Positions 8,347 to 17,668 of a stretch of DNA of 64,000 bases are shown here, piece after piece. The DNA lies in assembly GCA_024711125.1 (NCBI GenBank), contig JANJTM010000068.1, positions 1 to 64,000 on the forward strand, read 5' to 3'. The notes under the pieces were generated by a model. The model was not told where the DNA came from and ran no database searches. It was given only the letters and a program-made list of their open reading frames with translations. The translations under genes and the position numbers were made by a program. This DNA comes from Rhodothermales bacterium. GTDB lineage: Bacteria > Bacteroidota > Rhodothermia > Rhodothermales > UBA10348. Positions within the stretch are counted from its first letter, which is position 1; every line of letters begins with the position of its first letter.

Positions 8347-10870
8347 CGTCTGATCTCTCCACGCGTTCGTCCGGCAGGCCGTCGAGCTGGGATTTCGTCA
8401 CCAGGATCGTGGACGTCTCGAGGCGCACGAAGCGGTCCAGACCCGCGATCTTCCAGATCGACGCGTGCTCTTTTCCGGCCTGAAGGTACGCCGTCGAGTC
8501 TGCGGGCGCCCAGGAAACCGTAGGCCAGAACGTCTCCCAGTCGAAGCTGAATCCCCCGGCCTCCCGCCGGGTCGAGCGATTGTTCCCTGCGCCGAGCAGC
8601 GGAAGGGCGCGGTGGTCGCCCCCCAGCTCCGCAACGAAGAACCCGTCGGCCGTGAACAGGTACAGCCCGCCGAGGTCGTTGTTGGCGGCCCAGAGCGGGC
8701 CGGCCGCCGACGGAATGGGAAAGCCCACGATGCGCGAGGTCTGGGCCAGCCGGCCCCCGGCACTGAGGCCGGATTCCTGCCCCCGGCGGTACCACGGGTT
8801 GTCGTAGTGCCAGGTCCTGCCGCTCGTATGTACCCCGACGATCGGCCCCCCCGCGCGTACGGTCCAGCCATCGCCGGCATCGAGCACGTCACCCGTTCCC
8901 GGGCGCCGCCCGGGCCCGGTCGTTTCCAGGCGGTCCAGGTCGAACACCGGGACCCCGTCCGCACGGATCGCGGGCGGCCCGAGGCGCGAGAAATCCGAGA
9001 AGATCGTGGCCAGGTCCTGGCCCACGCTGATCGTCAGCGGCTCGCTTTCCACGGACCGGAACGCGATTTCGGCCGCGGAGACCCTGCCGTCCCGGTCAAG
9101 GTCAGACCATGCATACAGCCTGGTCCCGCCGTCTCGAGCCAGGATGCGTTCGACCGCCGGCCAAGTCTGGCCTGCCTTTGCGCCGACGAAGCCGACGGCC
9201 GCGACCAGCCGGGCGACATGATCCTCGTCCAGCATCCAGATCCCGGCCGTGGCCGTCTGCCCTTCGGGCGTCCGGTTGAAGGCGTTGAGCAGGTAGCGGT
9301 GTCCCAGGTGAAGAACCGGTTGCTCGGGCCCTGCCGACGGGAAGCTCAGGCCGTCGCCGGTATCCGTGGGGTGCAGGTAAACGAACTCCGGCCGGGACGG
9401 TCCGCCGTCCAGCGGGAGGCGGAACGCGATTCCGGAACGGGTCTGCCGCTTATCCTCGAGGTGCGCGTAATAGACCAGCGCAGGGTCCGCCGGGTCCACG
9501 ACACCGCCTCCGCCGTACTTGGGGCTTCCGTACATCGCTCGAACGAAGCGGCCGTCGGGAGACCAGACCGAGATCCTTCGCAGCACCGGGCTGTTCTCAG
9601 CCACCCACAACTCGTCGCCGACCCAGGCGAGACCTGCCGGATAATCCATCCGCGACGGGTCGTACGGGCCCGAACGCAGTCCACCCGGAATGCCGAATAT
9701 CGTGCCGTGAGCTCCGTCGGGCGACAGTCGGACCACGGTATGTGTCGACTCGTCCGACACGAAGAAACCGCCGGACCGGAAGACGACCCGCTGGGGACGG
9801 CCGAGCCCGTGGCGTACGGTCCCGGTGCGCGTGAGCGTGCCCGTTCGCCGATCGACCGCGTAGGACTCCAGGTTGGGCCCGGCCAGCACCCAGAGCGAAC
9901 CGCGATCGTCCACGGTGAGCCCGGAGGGTCGATCCACCGGAACACGGGACAGCAATCGGGTCTGCCGGGCGTTCCCCCCGAGGCGCAGGACGAGCAGCTC
10001 GGAGGTGGAGGGAACGCTCACGACCGCGAGGTCGCCGAGGATCGTGACGTCGGGGAGGGCACGATCCGCCGCAAGGGTCCCGGGTTCGTCGTACAGCCTC
10101 TGTAGACGGTCCTTGCCCACGTGACCTCGAAGGACCCACCGATCGGGAGTCTGGACGAGGGAGTACAGGTGCCGTCGATCCACGGCATCGGACGGGACGG
10201 CGAGCGCGACGCCTCCGTGCCAACCTTCGCGCAGCCCGAATAGCTTCGTGCCCCGCCCGTCCAGCCAGGCGTAGGAGTGTCCGGCCTCGGACAATTCGGC
10301 GGAAATGGCAGCCCGAGCTCCTGTGTAAGGGGTGCCAGGCTCCAGGGACACGATGGCGACCGGCGGCGCATGATCCGACAACCAGGCACCCGAGGCGTCC
10401 GGGAGATGCCAGGGAATCGTGGCGTTCGTATAGATCGAGCCGGCGAGCGTCAGGTCCAGCGAGTCACGAAGAAGCGCCCTGACCGTGTATTCGCCGGGTT
10501 CGACGCGTCGGAAAACCACGTCGTACCGGAAACCCATGCCGTTGCGGCGTTCGTTGGCGACACCGCCGGACGCGTAGCCGTCCCAGGCAAATTCGCGCGG
10601 GCCCGCGTCGACCCACCGACCCGACACGAGATTCCGCACGCGGTTTCCTTCCCGATCCTCGATGACGACCGACAGGAAGCCTGCGCGCGGAACGTTTACC
10701 AGGATCCGTATCCCCGGCGGCTCGCCGCCGGTCCGGACCGCTTCGGACGTTGCCGGGCCGGCGCCGGGTGTGCCGCACGCGGCCAGGGCGGCCAGCAGCA
10801 GCGGCAGCGCGCGACCGGTGCGAAGCCGGTTCCGCGAGAAGCAGGTGAAACGATGACTCAACGCTTCCAC
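8327..10870 (-). CDS. Large lipoprotein with FlgD-like Ig domain and beta-propeller repeats
   Basis: I do not recognise a named family. The 847-residue product has a short basic N terminus, a hydrophobic stretch and a lipobox LAAC (Cys near residue 32), so it is a lipoprotein, probably facing the periplasm or cell surface. Residues about 52-140 resemble the FlgD-type Ig domain (GIRILVNVPRAGFLSVVIED, then EFAWDGY). The rest has NHL/SMP-30-like beta-propeller blades, for example PSGLTVDDRGSLWVLAG and PAGLAWVGDELWVAENS, and DLDRDGRVSAAEI resembles an EF-hand-like calcium loop. The start is GTG at 10870 and overlaps the upstream sulfotransferase by 13 nt; TTG at 10861 is an alternative. Its place inside the locus suggests a role in handling or exporting the polymer. 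Confidence 0.75.
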   Translation of the reverse strand: MEALSHRFTCFSRNRLRTGRALPLLLAALAACGTPGAGPATSEAVRTGGEPPGIRILVNVPRAGFLSVVIEDREGNRVRNLVSGRWVDAGPREFAWDGYASGGVANERRNGMGFRYDVVFRRVEPGEYTVRALLRDSLDLTLAGSIYTNATIPWHLPDASGAWLSDHAPPVAIVSLEPGTPYTGARAAISAELSEAGHSYAWLDGRGTKLFGLREGWHGGVALAVPSDAVDRRHLYSLVQTPDRWVLRGHVGKDRLQRLYDEPGTLAADRALPDVTILGDLAVVSVPSTSELLVLRLGGNARQTRLLSRVPVDRPSGLTVDDRGSLWVLAGPNLESYAVDRRTGTLTRTGTVRHGLGRPQRVVFRSGGFFVSDESTHTVVRLSPDGAHGTIFGIPGGLRSGPYDPSRMDYPAGLAWVGDELWVAENSPVLRRISVWSPDGRFVRAMYGSPKYGGGGVVDPADPALVYYAHLEDKRQTRSGIAFRLPLDGGPSRPEFVYLHPTDTGDGLSFPSAGPEQPVLHLGHRYLLNAFNRTPEGQTATAGIWMLDEDHVARLVAAVGFVGAKAGQTWPAVERILARDGGTRLYAWSDLDRDGRVSAAEIAFRSVESEPLTISVGQDLATIFSDFSRLGPPAIRADGVPVFDLDRLETTGPGRRPGTGDVLDAGDGWTVRAGGPIVGVHTSGRTWHYDNPWYRRGQESGLSAGGRLAQTSRIVGFPIPSAAGPLWAANNDLGGLYLFTADGFFVAELGGDHRALPLLGAGNNRSTRREAGGFSFDWETFWPTVSWAPADSTAYLQAGKEHASIWKIAGLDRFVRLETSTILVTKSQLDGLPDERVERSDDAVVPR

Positions 10871-11754
10871 CGGGACAAGTCGAGATCGAGAAGGGTCTCC
10901 ACGGCCTCAATGTCTGTCGCGTACCGCTCCACCAGCATGGCGCGCACCGCCGGATCGATCCCGCTCTTCCGGGGACGGGTCCGGCGCATCACGAATCGTC
11001 GGACAGGCTCTCGTACCACGGCCGGCACGGACTTCTGAAGGATCCGCTTTGCCGACGAGTCCCGGAGAATGAAATGCCGGAGCGACCGGAGTCTCGATAC
11101 GCCGGACGACACGTTGAGTCGCTCGGAAACGTCCGGAACGAAACGGTCGTCGACTCCTATGAAGCGGAAGATCTCCCCCATGACGCGCTCCGGCTCGGCG
11201 TCGAAATCCTCATAGCGGAAGAACCGCACGCGGTCGGGTCCGAAGAGATCCACGTACGACCGGACCGCGTCAGCGTAGAGGCTGCGTCGAAGGCAGAATT
11301 CGGTGATCAGGTCGCCTGACCCGTGCCACGGACGATCGATGCGCCGATGGACGGCCGATCCGAAATCGGACTCGTCGACGTCTTCGTGGCTGGCCATGAG
11401 CATGAGGTAATGGGAGTACGCTCGCTCCACGGGGTCTCGCAGCACACCGACGATCCGCACGTCGGGAAGTGTATCGCGGATGGCGCGAGGTGCCACCGCT
11501 GAATGAAGGTACCGCGCCGAGACTTCCCCTCGGGTAGGGAAACCCCCGGATCCGTCGAACAGACGGCGGTATTCCAGGGCGTCACGGACAATGGGGTTGT
11601 CGTCGGCCGCGAAGAACGCCGGTTCCTTCATGGAGGGCAGGAAGACCTGCGGGTGCTGGCCGAGATACCGGTGCAACGACGTCGATCCGGTCTTTTCGGC
11701 ACCGATGCCGAGAAATGTCGGCCGCAGCGGCCAATCCGAGAGTCGTGCGTCCAT
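10858..11754 (-). CDS. Sulfotransferase family protein
   Basis: This is a 298-residue PAPS-dependent sulfotransferase with the phosphosulfate loop GIGAEKTGSTSLHRYL near residue 15, the motif MKEPAFFA around residue 42, and the 3'-phosphate site LRDPVERAYSHYL at about residue 105. It is the same length as the protein at 4262-5158 and shares its motif order, so the two look like paralogues. The start at 11754 shares one base with the flippase stop (TGATG), which settles the start. A longer open frame upstream is only the antisense of the flippase region and lacks homology. Confidence 0.88.
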   Translation of the reverse strand: MDARLSDWPLRPTFLGIGAEKTGSTSLHRYLGQHPQVFLPSMKEPAFFAADDNPIVRDALEYRRLFDGSGGFPTRGEVSARYLHSAVAPRAIRDTLPDVRIVGVLRDPVERAYSHYLMLMASHEDVDESDFGSAVHRRIDRPWHGSGDLITEFCLRRSLYADAVRSYVDLFGPDRVRFFRYEDFDAEPERVMGEIFRFIGVDDRFVPDVSERLNVSSGVSRLRSLRHFILRDSSAKRILQKSVPAVVREPVRRFVMRRTRPRKSGIDPAVRAMLVERYATDIEAVETLLDLDLSRWKR

Positions 11755-13271
11755 CACCGGGATTCGCCGGCGCTGCGCCGGAATAGTGCAGAGAGCGCGC
11801 GTTTCGCGTGGTGGCGGAGCGTGTCCGGGCCGAGCCACCACGACACCGCTGCAAACGCGACGGCCGCGGAGCCGACGGGGAGCAGAATCTGCACGAGGGT
11901 CGGACCGGGGATCAGACGCGCCGCCCAACCGACGGGAAGGCTGGCGAAGAACGCGATCCATCCCCACGTGCTGGAGCGAAGCACATCGGACAGCAGTCCG
12001 GATCTCAGCGCGCGGAACAGAGGCGTGACAAGGTAGGCCGTGGCGACGACGGCGGCGACGGCAACCCCGACAAAGCCGACGGTGAAGACCAACAGGACAC
12101 CGAGCCCGAGCTGCAGCGCCGTTCGTGCGGCCGAGTTCTTCAGTACGAGCATGACCTCGCCCCGCGCATTCAATGCCACGGTAGCGATCCACGAAAAGAC
12201 GCTGAAGTAGGTCATCGCCGCGTACGCGATCAGCGCGGGCATCGCCGGCAGCCACTTGTCGGTGTAGACGAAGCTCACGAGCCGATCGCCCGCGACCACG
12301 AGAAGGGCCAGCCAGAGCAGGTAGATGGGCGACAGGAGCTGGACATAGCGTGTCACCAACCGGCATTGCTCTTCGTCATTTCCCTGCAGCCGCGAAAAGT
12401 GCGAAAAAGACACCCTGGCGATGTTCCCGGTCATGACGAACGCCGGTTTCGTCCCCAGGCGGAGCGCCCAACCAAGGTAGCCGACGGCCGCCGGGCCGAT
12501 GTAGGTCGCCACCAGGGTGGGCGCAAGCCACTCCCTGGCCTTCTTGATCAGGCCCTGGGCCTGGAACGGAAGACCGTAGGCCAGCAGGTCACGCGCGAGC
12601 GACCAATCCAGTGCAAACCCGATGCGCCACCGCGCCATGGCGTACATCAAGGAGGCTCCGACCAGCCCGCGTCCGAGTACGGCGGCAACGAGGCTCCAGA
12701 CGCCGAATCCCATCCAGGCCAGCACGATGGCCACCACCTGGTAGACCACGTTTTCCGTCATGTCGACGAGAGCCAGCGGCCGGTAGCGCATCGACCGTTC
12801 CAGGACTACGGCGCTCACCGAACGGAGGGACTGGAAAAGGAGGTTCGCCGCCAGCACACGGATCAGCCAGGCGAGCTGCTCCGGATCCACCGGGTAGAAC
12901 CCCACGACGAGCGGCGTCACGAACCAGAGGATGAGTATGCCGACCGCCGTCAGCATCAACTGGAGTGTGAAGGCCACCCGCAAGGTCCTGGTCTCGAGTC
13001 CCCCGGCACGCTGGATCAGGGACGGAGCGAGGCCCACCTCCCCCCATTGGGCAAGGACGAGCACCACGAACGTGACGATGCCGAAAAGGCCGAATTCGGC
13101 AGGCGTAAGGATGCGGGCGAGGATGATTCCGCCCACGAGCGAAAGTACCTGCAGCGTCACGCCACGCCCGAGCATGACGCGGATCCCGGACCGGGCCCGG
13201 CGGTGAACCTCCTTGACGCCTTGGCGGTCGTCCGGATTCACGCTCTCCACGGGGTCCAGGGAGTCACTCAC
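11754..13271 (-). CDS. Oligosaccharide flippase (Wzx-like, MOP superfamily)
   Basis: This 505-residue inner-membrane protein would move undecaprenyl-linked repeat units across the membrane. After an acidic, soluble N terminus of about 28 residues it has around 12-14 helices. The family start GIRVMLGRGVTLQVLSLVGGIILARILTPAEFGLFG and the later segment around KKAREWLAPTLVATYIGP match the WzxC-type polysaccharide exporters. The start is GTG at 13271. The co-polymerase gene lies 78 nt upstream, and the stop is fused to the sulfotransferase start. Charged residues inside helices are consistent with a proton- or sodium-driven flippase. Confidence 0.85.
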   Translation of the reverse strand: MSDSLDPVESVNPDDRQGVKEVHRRARSGIRVMLGRGVTLQVLSLVGGIILARILTPAEFGLFGIVTFVVLVLAQWGEVGLAPSLIQRAGGLETRTLRVAFTLQLMLTAVGILILWFVTPLVVGFYPVDPEQLAWLIRVLAANLLFQSLRSVSAVVLERSMRYRPLALVDMTENVVYQVVAIVLAWMGFGVWSLVAAVLGRGLVGASLMYAMARWRIGFALDWSLARDLLAYGLPFQAQGLIKKAREWLAPTLVATYIGPAAVGYLGWALRLGTKPAFVMTGNIARVSFSHFSRLQGNDEEQCRLVTRYVQLLSPIYLLWLALLVVAGDRLVSFVYTDKWLPAMPALIAYAAMTYFSVFSWIATVALNARGEVMLVLKNSAARTALQLGLGVLLVFTVGFVGVAVAAVVATAYLVTPLFRALRSGLLSDVLRSSTWGWIAFFASLPVGWAARLIPGPTLVQILLPVGSAAVAFAAVSWWLGPDTLRHHAKRALSALFRRSAGESR

Positions 13272-13349
13272 GGGAACGCAGGGCGTGGATGGGGTTGACC
13301 GGCCCGGCCGGTCCGGACGGTCGGGGACCGTCGTCCGGCTGAGCGATCC

Positions 13350-15668
13350 TCATGTCGACGAGGGCAGATTCCGCGACCGCGAGCCGGGTGCCTCCTCGTA
13401 CCCGTATCCGTACCCGTACCCGTACCCGTATCCCGAGCCGGAAGAACCTGCCGTCGCCCGGTTGGCCACGATACCCGAAACCGCGGCCTGCACATTGGAA
13501 AGAGCCTCCAGGGCGTCGGATACGGCGGCGGTCGGGGTCCGATTGAGGGCTACGACCAGGAGGCTCGCGTCCACCCGGGTGCAGAGTACGGCGCTTTCGG
13601 TCGCCAGCAGCACCGGAGGGGTGTCGATGACCACGTAGTCGAACGATCGGGACATCTCGTCCACGAGCGAGCGCATGCGTTCCGAGCCGATGATCTCGGC
13701 GGGGGCCGGCACGGATCTGCCGGCGGGCACGATCCAGAGGTTTTCTGCCGGAGTCCGGAAGCGGGACCAATCCGCCGGCCCCTCGTCGAAGAGGAGGTCG
13801 GCCAGCCCGGGTGATCTCGGTGTCTGGAAGAGGTCGTGCTGTGAGGGCGACCGGAGGTCGGCGTCGACCAGGAGAACCCGGTTTCCGCCCATGGCCATGG
13901 CCACCGCGAGGTTGGCGACGACGGTCGACTTGCCTTCCGAAGCCAACGCACTCGTGACGACGACCGTGCGGGCCCTCCGGTCCGGGGAGGCAAACTGGAG
14001 ATTCGTTCGCAACGCGCGGAATGCCTCGGCCCCGGGCCCCATGGGCGCATGAAGCGACAGGACCTTGGCCGGTGTTTCGGTCCTCGGGGCGGATCCGTTC
14101 GTCTTGGCCAGCCAGGCACCGTCGCGGAATTCGGGGATGGTACCCAGTATGGGACGCCCGAAGGCACGAAGGGCGTGGATCGAGTGCACCCGGCGATCGA
14201 GGGCCTGCCGCGCGAACGCGAATCCGGTACCGAGGAGGAGCGAAGCGACGAAGGCCAGCGCCAGGTTCATTGCCGGGTTCGGACGGGCAGGCCGTGCGGG
14301 CTTCAGGGCACGGCGGACGATCGATACGTACCCGAGGGTGGACTGCTCGGAGACCCGGACCTGTTGCAGTTGGTCTGCGAGGCCGAGGAACGTGTGTTCG
14401 ACGCTCTGCCGTTGCCGCTGCAGTTGTCCGAGCCGGATCATGTTCGCGGGCATTCGATCCAATCGACGCCGGTACACGTCGAGCCGGGCCTGCATCGCCT
14501 CGAGCCGGGCCTGCATCGCGGAGCCCTGGATCCGCTTGTCGGCGAGTTCGCGGGTACGGTTCGTCACCGACTCCAGGTCGGCGCTGCCGGGCTCGACCGA
14601 GGCGATGCCGGCGGCCATGACCCGATCGACATAGCGCTTGGCCAGGGCCGACAAATCGGAGCGGGCCGAAACCAGCGATCGTTCGAGTCGGGCGAGTTCG
14701 TCCGGCCGGTCCGCATCCGGGTCGGAGGCCAACGCGGGGTATCGCACGTAGTACTCCGCCAGACGTGCCTCGATATCGGCCATCCGGTCCTGCACGGCGC
14801 GGATCTGCCGTTCCGGCGATTCGGCGATCCGGGCGGCCATGTCTGACGACACCGCCGAAAGCTGCCCCTCGATGGCGTCGATCTCCGCCGCATTGGCCTC
14901 CCGATCGATACGGAGGTCCTCAAGCCGCGAATCGAGCGCGGCGATCAGGTCCACCAGGAAATCGGCCTCCTTTTCCAGGACGACGATGCGTTCCTCCTCC
15001 ATGAAACGCTCCATGTCCTCTTCGATCCGGTCCAGCGTCTCGGCGCGGCTCGCAACCTGTCTCTCGAGGAACTCCCGGGTAGCAGTGACGCTCGCACGGC
15101 TGGTTTCCCGGGCCCAGGTCCGAAAGGTTTCGGCGTAGACGTTTGCCAGCAGGGTCGCTTCGGCGGCATCGCGGCTGACCGCCTTGATCTGGATCAGGCT
15201 CGGCCGGTTCTCTACGGCCGTGAACGTCATGCGGGCATCGAGAAGGGCCACGGCCACCTGCTGACGGGTCCGGACAACGCCCGACTCGTCCGAAAGTACC
15301 GGCAGCGCCGATCCGTCCTCCGGGGCGCGACCGATTGCCAACAGCGAATCTGCCACTCGCTCGGCGATCGGGAGCGACTTGCGCAGGATCTCGAGCTGGT
15401 TGTAGAACCGGCGATCCTCGGGCGTGCTGGTGCGCTCGACCGGATCGTAGCTCGACGAAGGCGTCTCCGACTTGATGTCGCTTGCATCGACCAGGACTAC
15501 GCTGGACGCTTCGTACTCCGGGCTCTGGACCGCCGTCAGGGCAGCGGTGAGCGCGAGCCCGACAACCAGCGTGGCGACGATGACCCAGCGACCGCGGGAT
15601 ATCGCCCTGACGAAGGCGGCGAACTCGGCGGTTTCCCGGGTAGAGGATTCCGAAAGCGGGGTAGGCAT
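13350..15668 (-). CDS. Polysaccharide co-polymerase with BY-kinase domain (Wzc-like)
   Basis: This 772-residue Wzz-plus-tyrosine-kinase protein controls chain length and export through cycles of autophosphorylation. A first membrane helix (about residues 28-50) leads into a periplasmic domain with a long coiled coil (about 190-400). A GNVR-like stretch precedes the second helix ([17 protein letters not shown]). The cytosolic kinase has Walker [17 protein letters not shown], Walker A' [10 protein letters not shown] and Walker B YVVIDTPP. The tail has six Gly-Tyr repeats, the tyrosine cluster that is phosphorylated. The start is ATG 15668, preceded 13 nt upstream by the end of the sugar transferase gene. 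Confidence 0.92.
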   Translation of the reverse strand: MPTPLSESSTRETAEFAAFVRAISRGRWVIVATLVVGLALTAALTAVQSPEYEASSVVLVDASDIKSETPSSSYDPVERTSTPEDRRFYNQLEILRKSLPIAERVADSLLAIGRAPEDGSALPVLSDESGVVRTRQQVAVALLDARMTFTAVENRPSLIQIKAVSRDAAEATLLANVYAETFRTWARETSRASVTATREFLERQVASRAETLDRIEEDMERFMEEERIVVLEKEADFLVDLIAALDSRLEDLRIDREANAAEIDAIEGQLSAVSSDMAARIAESPERQIRAVQDRMADIEARLAEYYVRYPALASDPDADRPDELARLERSLVSARSDLSALAKRYVDRVMAAGIASVEPGSADLESVTNRTRELADKRIQGSAMQARLEAMQARLDVYRRRLDRMPANMIRLGQLQRQRQSVEHTFLGLADQLQQVRVSEQSTLGYVSIVRRALKPARPARPNPAMNLALAFVASLLLGTGFAFARQALDRRVHSIHALRAFGRPILGTIPEFRDGAWLAKTNGSAPRTETPAKVLSLHAPMGPGAEAFRALRTNLQFASPDRRARTVVVTSALASEGKSTVVANLAVAMAMGGNRVLLVDADLRSPSQHDLFQTPRSPGLADLLFDEGPADWSRFRTPAENLWIVPAGRSVPAPAEIIGSERMRSLVDEMSRSFDYVVIDTPPVLLATESAVLCTRVDASLLVVALNRTPTAAVSDALEALSNVQAAVSGIVANRATAGSSGSGYGYGYGYGYGYEEAPGSRSRNLPSST
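13398..13433 (-). repeat. Hexanucleotide repeat coding for the Gly-Tyr tail of the BY-kinase
   Basis: Six near-identical 6-bp units (GGNTAC on the coding strand) encode [12 protein letters not shown] just before EEAPG. Unit gain or loss keeps the frame and would only change the number of phosphorylatable tyrosines. Confidence 0.85.
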
Positions 15669-15681
15669 GCAGTGGAGCGCC

Positions 15682-16389
15682 TCAGTGGGCGCCTTCGCCG
15701 AGGAGGATGGTGGGAAGGGTCGCCGCGAGGAGACGGACGTCTCCCGAAATCGTTGCCGTGCGGGCATACTCGGCGTCGAGCCGCACCCGCTCCGAGAAGG
15801 GGAGACTGTTTCGCCCGGAGGTCTGCCAGAGGCCCGTCAATCCGGGTCGCACCGCCAGGATCTCGTGCGCGTGCTCGCCGAGTTTGTCGATCTCCTCCGG
15901 AAGGTACGGACGCGGGCCGACGAGGCTCATGTCGCCCCTCAGGACATTGAACAGTTGCGGAACCTCGTCGAGGCTAAGACGGCGCATCCACCGGCCGACA
16001 CGCGTGACGCGGGGATCTTCCCGGAGCTTGTGAAACTGGTGATATTCGTGGCGCAGGTCCGGGTCCGAGGCCAGGATGCGCTCCAGGACGGCGTCGGCGT
16101 CCGGTCGCATGCTGCGGAACTTGAGCAGCGTGAATCTTCGCCCGGCCACCCCCAGGCGCTCCTGGCGGAACAGGACGGGCCCGTGGGTCTCCCACTTGAT
16201 GGCCGCCACCGCGAGCAGCGCCACCGGGGAAAGTACCACCGTGCCGAGGAGCGCAAGAACCACGTCTCCGAGTCGTTTTCCGGGCAGCGACCGGAATTTC
16301 ACGGTTTCCGGGCGGAACGCGGAACGATTCTCGGTCCCTTCTGCGTGCGGCATCTGCCCGACCGGGGTCGGCGCGATATCGAGTTCCAT
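15682..16389 (-). CDS. Undecaprenyl-phosphate sugar phosphotransferase (priming enzyme)
   Basis: This 235-residue protein of the bacterial sugar transferase family (WbaP/WcaJ/PglC catalytic core) starts repeat-unit assembly by moving a sugar-phosphate from a UDP-sugar to undecaprenyl phosphate. It has one membrane anchor ([25 protein letters not shown]). The catalytic region carries LKFRSM, the Asp-Glu pair in [24 protein letters not shown], and the late signature [14 protein letters not shown]. All are diagnostic. It is the short form without the N-terminal CoA-binding-like region. The 79-nt gap before it is one of the larger gaps in the run and could hold an internal promoter. Confidence 0.93.
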   Translation of the reverse strand: MELDIAPTPVGQMPHAEGTENRSAFRPETVKFRSLPGKRLGDVVLALLGTVVLSPVALLAVAAIKWETHGPVLFRQERLGVAGRRFTLLKFRSMRPDADAVLERILASDPDLRHEYHQFHKLREDPRVTRVGRWMRRLSLDEVPQLFNVLRGDMSLVGPRPYLPEEIDKLGEHAHEILAVRPGLTGLWQTSGRNSLPFSERVRLDAEYARTATISGDVRLLAATLPTILLGEGAH

Positions 16390-16468
16390 GGATGCCTGCA
16401 GGCCGACGTCGGAATCTCAGCGAATCCTGAATACAACCCGAAGATACCCCTGGATGTTCCTCGATGCC

Positions 16469-17668
16469 CTATTCACGGGGCAATTCCGTACAGCCCGGAG
16501 CGACCTCTTCGAACACCGCGTAGGTCCTGGTCCGGATGCCGTGGATGTCGAAGGTCTCCGCCGCGTACCGACGGGCGCGTCCGGCGAGACCGTCGGCGAA
16601 CGCCGGATCGTCCAGGACCAACGCAATGGCTTCAGCCAACGCGGCCGGGTTCTCGGGCGGAACCAGGAGTCCGGTCTCGCGCTGGCGGATGGTTTCCCTG
16701 GAACCTCCGAGATCCGACGCGATGACCGGGACCCCGGACAGTTGTCCCTCGATGGCCACCCGTCCGAACGCCTCGCTTTCTACCGAAGGGACAATCACCG
16801 CATCCAATGCACACAGGATGTCGACCGCATCGTCCCGATGGCCCAGGAACCTGACCCGCCCCCGAAGATCCGGTTGTCCGGCCCTCTCGCGCAACGAATC
16901 CGCGTACTCGGCGTCCCCGCCGAAGAGGGCGTCGCCGACCAGGAGGACCGTTACCTCGGGAAGCCGGGCTACGGCGTCGAGCAGAACGTGCTGCCCCTTC
17001 CAACGGGTAAGTCGGCTCAGGCAGCCCACGACGTTCCGGTCGGACTCGAGCCCGAGGGCCGTCCGCACGCGCATTCGGGTGCCGGCGTCGCGAACGAAGC
17101 GTGGCGGATCGAAACCGTCCGGGATGACGAGTACTCGATCCGCCGAGCCGCCGCTCGCGACATATCCTTCGGCGCAGGTTCGCGTCGGGGCGATCATTCG
17201 ATCGCAGAGCAGTTCCGATGCCGTGACCGTGGCGATACGGGCGAAGCCCGAATAGTACGAGTCGAGGACCGTGCGCTGGTGCCAGACGCACGGAACGCCG
17301 GACAATCGGGCCGCGAGGCCTCCGAGAAAGGCGGCCTTCTGCGAGTTGGTGTATACGAGCCTGGAACGGTCGGCCAATGCGGCGAGGCGCATGAGCGGAG
17401 ATGGCATTCCCGAGAAAGCCCGGACCGCCGCGCCGATGCCCGCCTTTCGCCGGAAGTGCGCCAGCCCCTCGACGACCGGCATGACCTCGCAGTCGATTCC
17501 GACGTCCGACAGCCTGGAAACCAGGGGGCCGTCATCGAACAGTACGACGCGGAAGAGTCCCGGGCGACCGGCGAGGAGGTCCAGCATGGACAGTTCGCCG
17601 CCGCCCATCTGGGCGGTCTGGTTAACGACCAGGATCGGGCGCACGGGCGCCGAGGCAGAACTCCGCAT
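16469..17668 (-). CDS. Glycosyltransferase family 4 protein
   Basis: This protein of about 400 residues has the GT-B fold. The C-terminal Rossmann domain shows the GT4 pattern: GCLSRLTRWKGQHVLLDAV, LLVGDALFGG, and the donor-binding SVESEAFGRVAIEGQLSGVPVIASDLGGSRE with the E-x7-E arrangement. The N-terminal acceptor domain has VVNQTAQMGGGELSMLDLL. It should add a sugar to the lipid-linked repeat unit. I chose ATG 17668, which begins just before the fold; ATG 17707 is also open and would overlap the upstream gene by 86 nt instead of 47. Confidence 0.88.
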   Translation of the reverse strand: MRSSASAPVRPILVVNQTAQMGGGELSMLDLLAGRPGLFRVVLFDDGPLVSRLSDVGIDCEVMPVVEGLAHFRRKAGIGAAVRAFSGMPSPLMRLAALADRSRLVYTNSQKAAFLGGLAARLSGVPCVWHQRTVLDSYYSGFARIATVTASELLCDRMIAPTRTCAEGYVASGGSADRVLVIPDGFDPPRFVRDAGTRMRVRTALGLESDRNVVGCLSRLTRWKGQHVLLDAVARLPEVTVLLVGDALFGGDAEYADSLRERAGQPDLRGRVRFLGHRDDAVDILCALDAVIVPSVESEAFGRVAIEGQLSGVPVIASDLGGSRETIRQRETGLLVPPENPAALAEAIALVLDDPAFADGLAGRARRYAAETFDIHGIRTRTYAVFEEVAPGCTELPRE

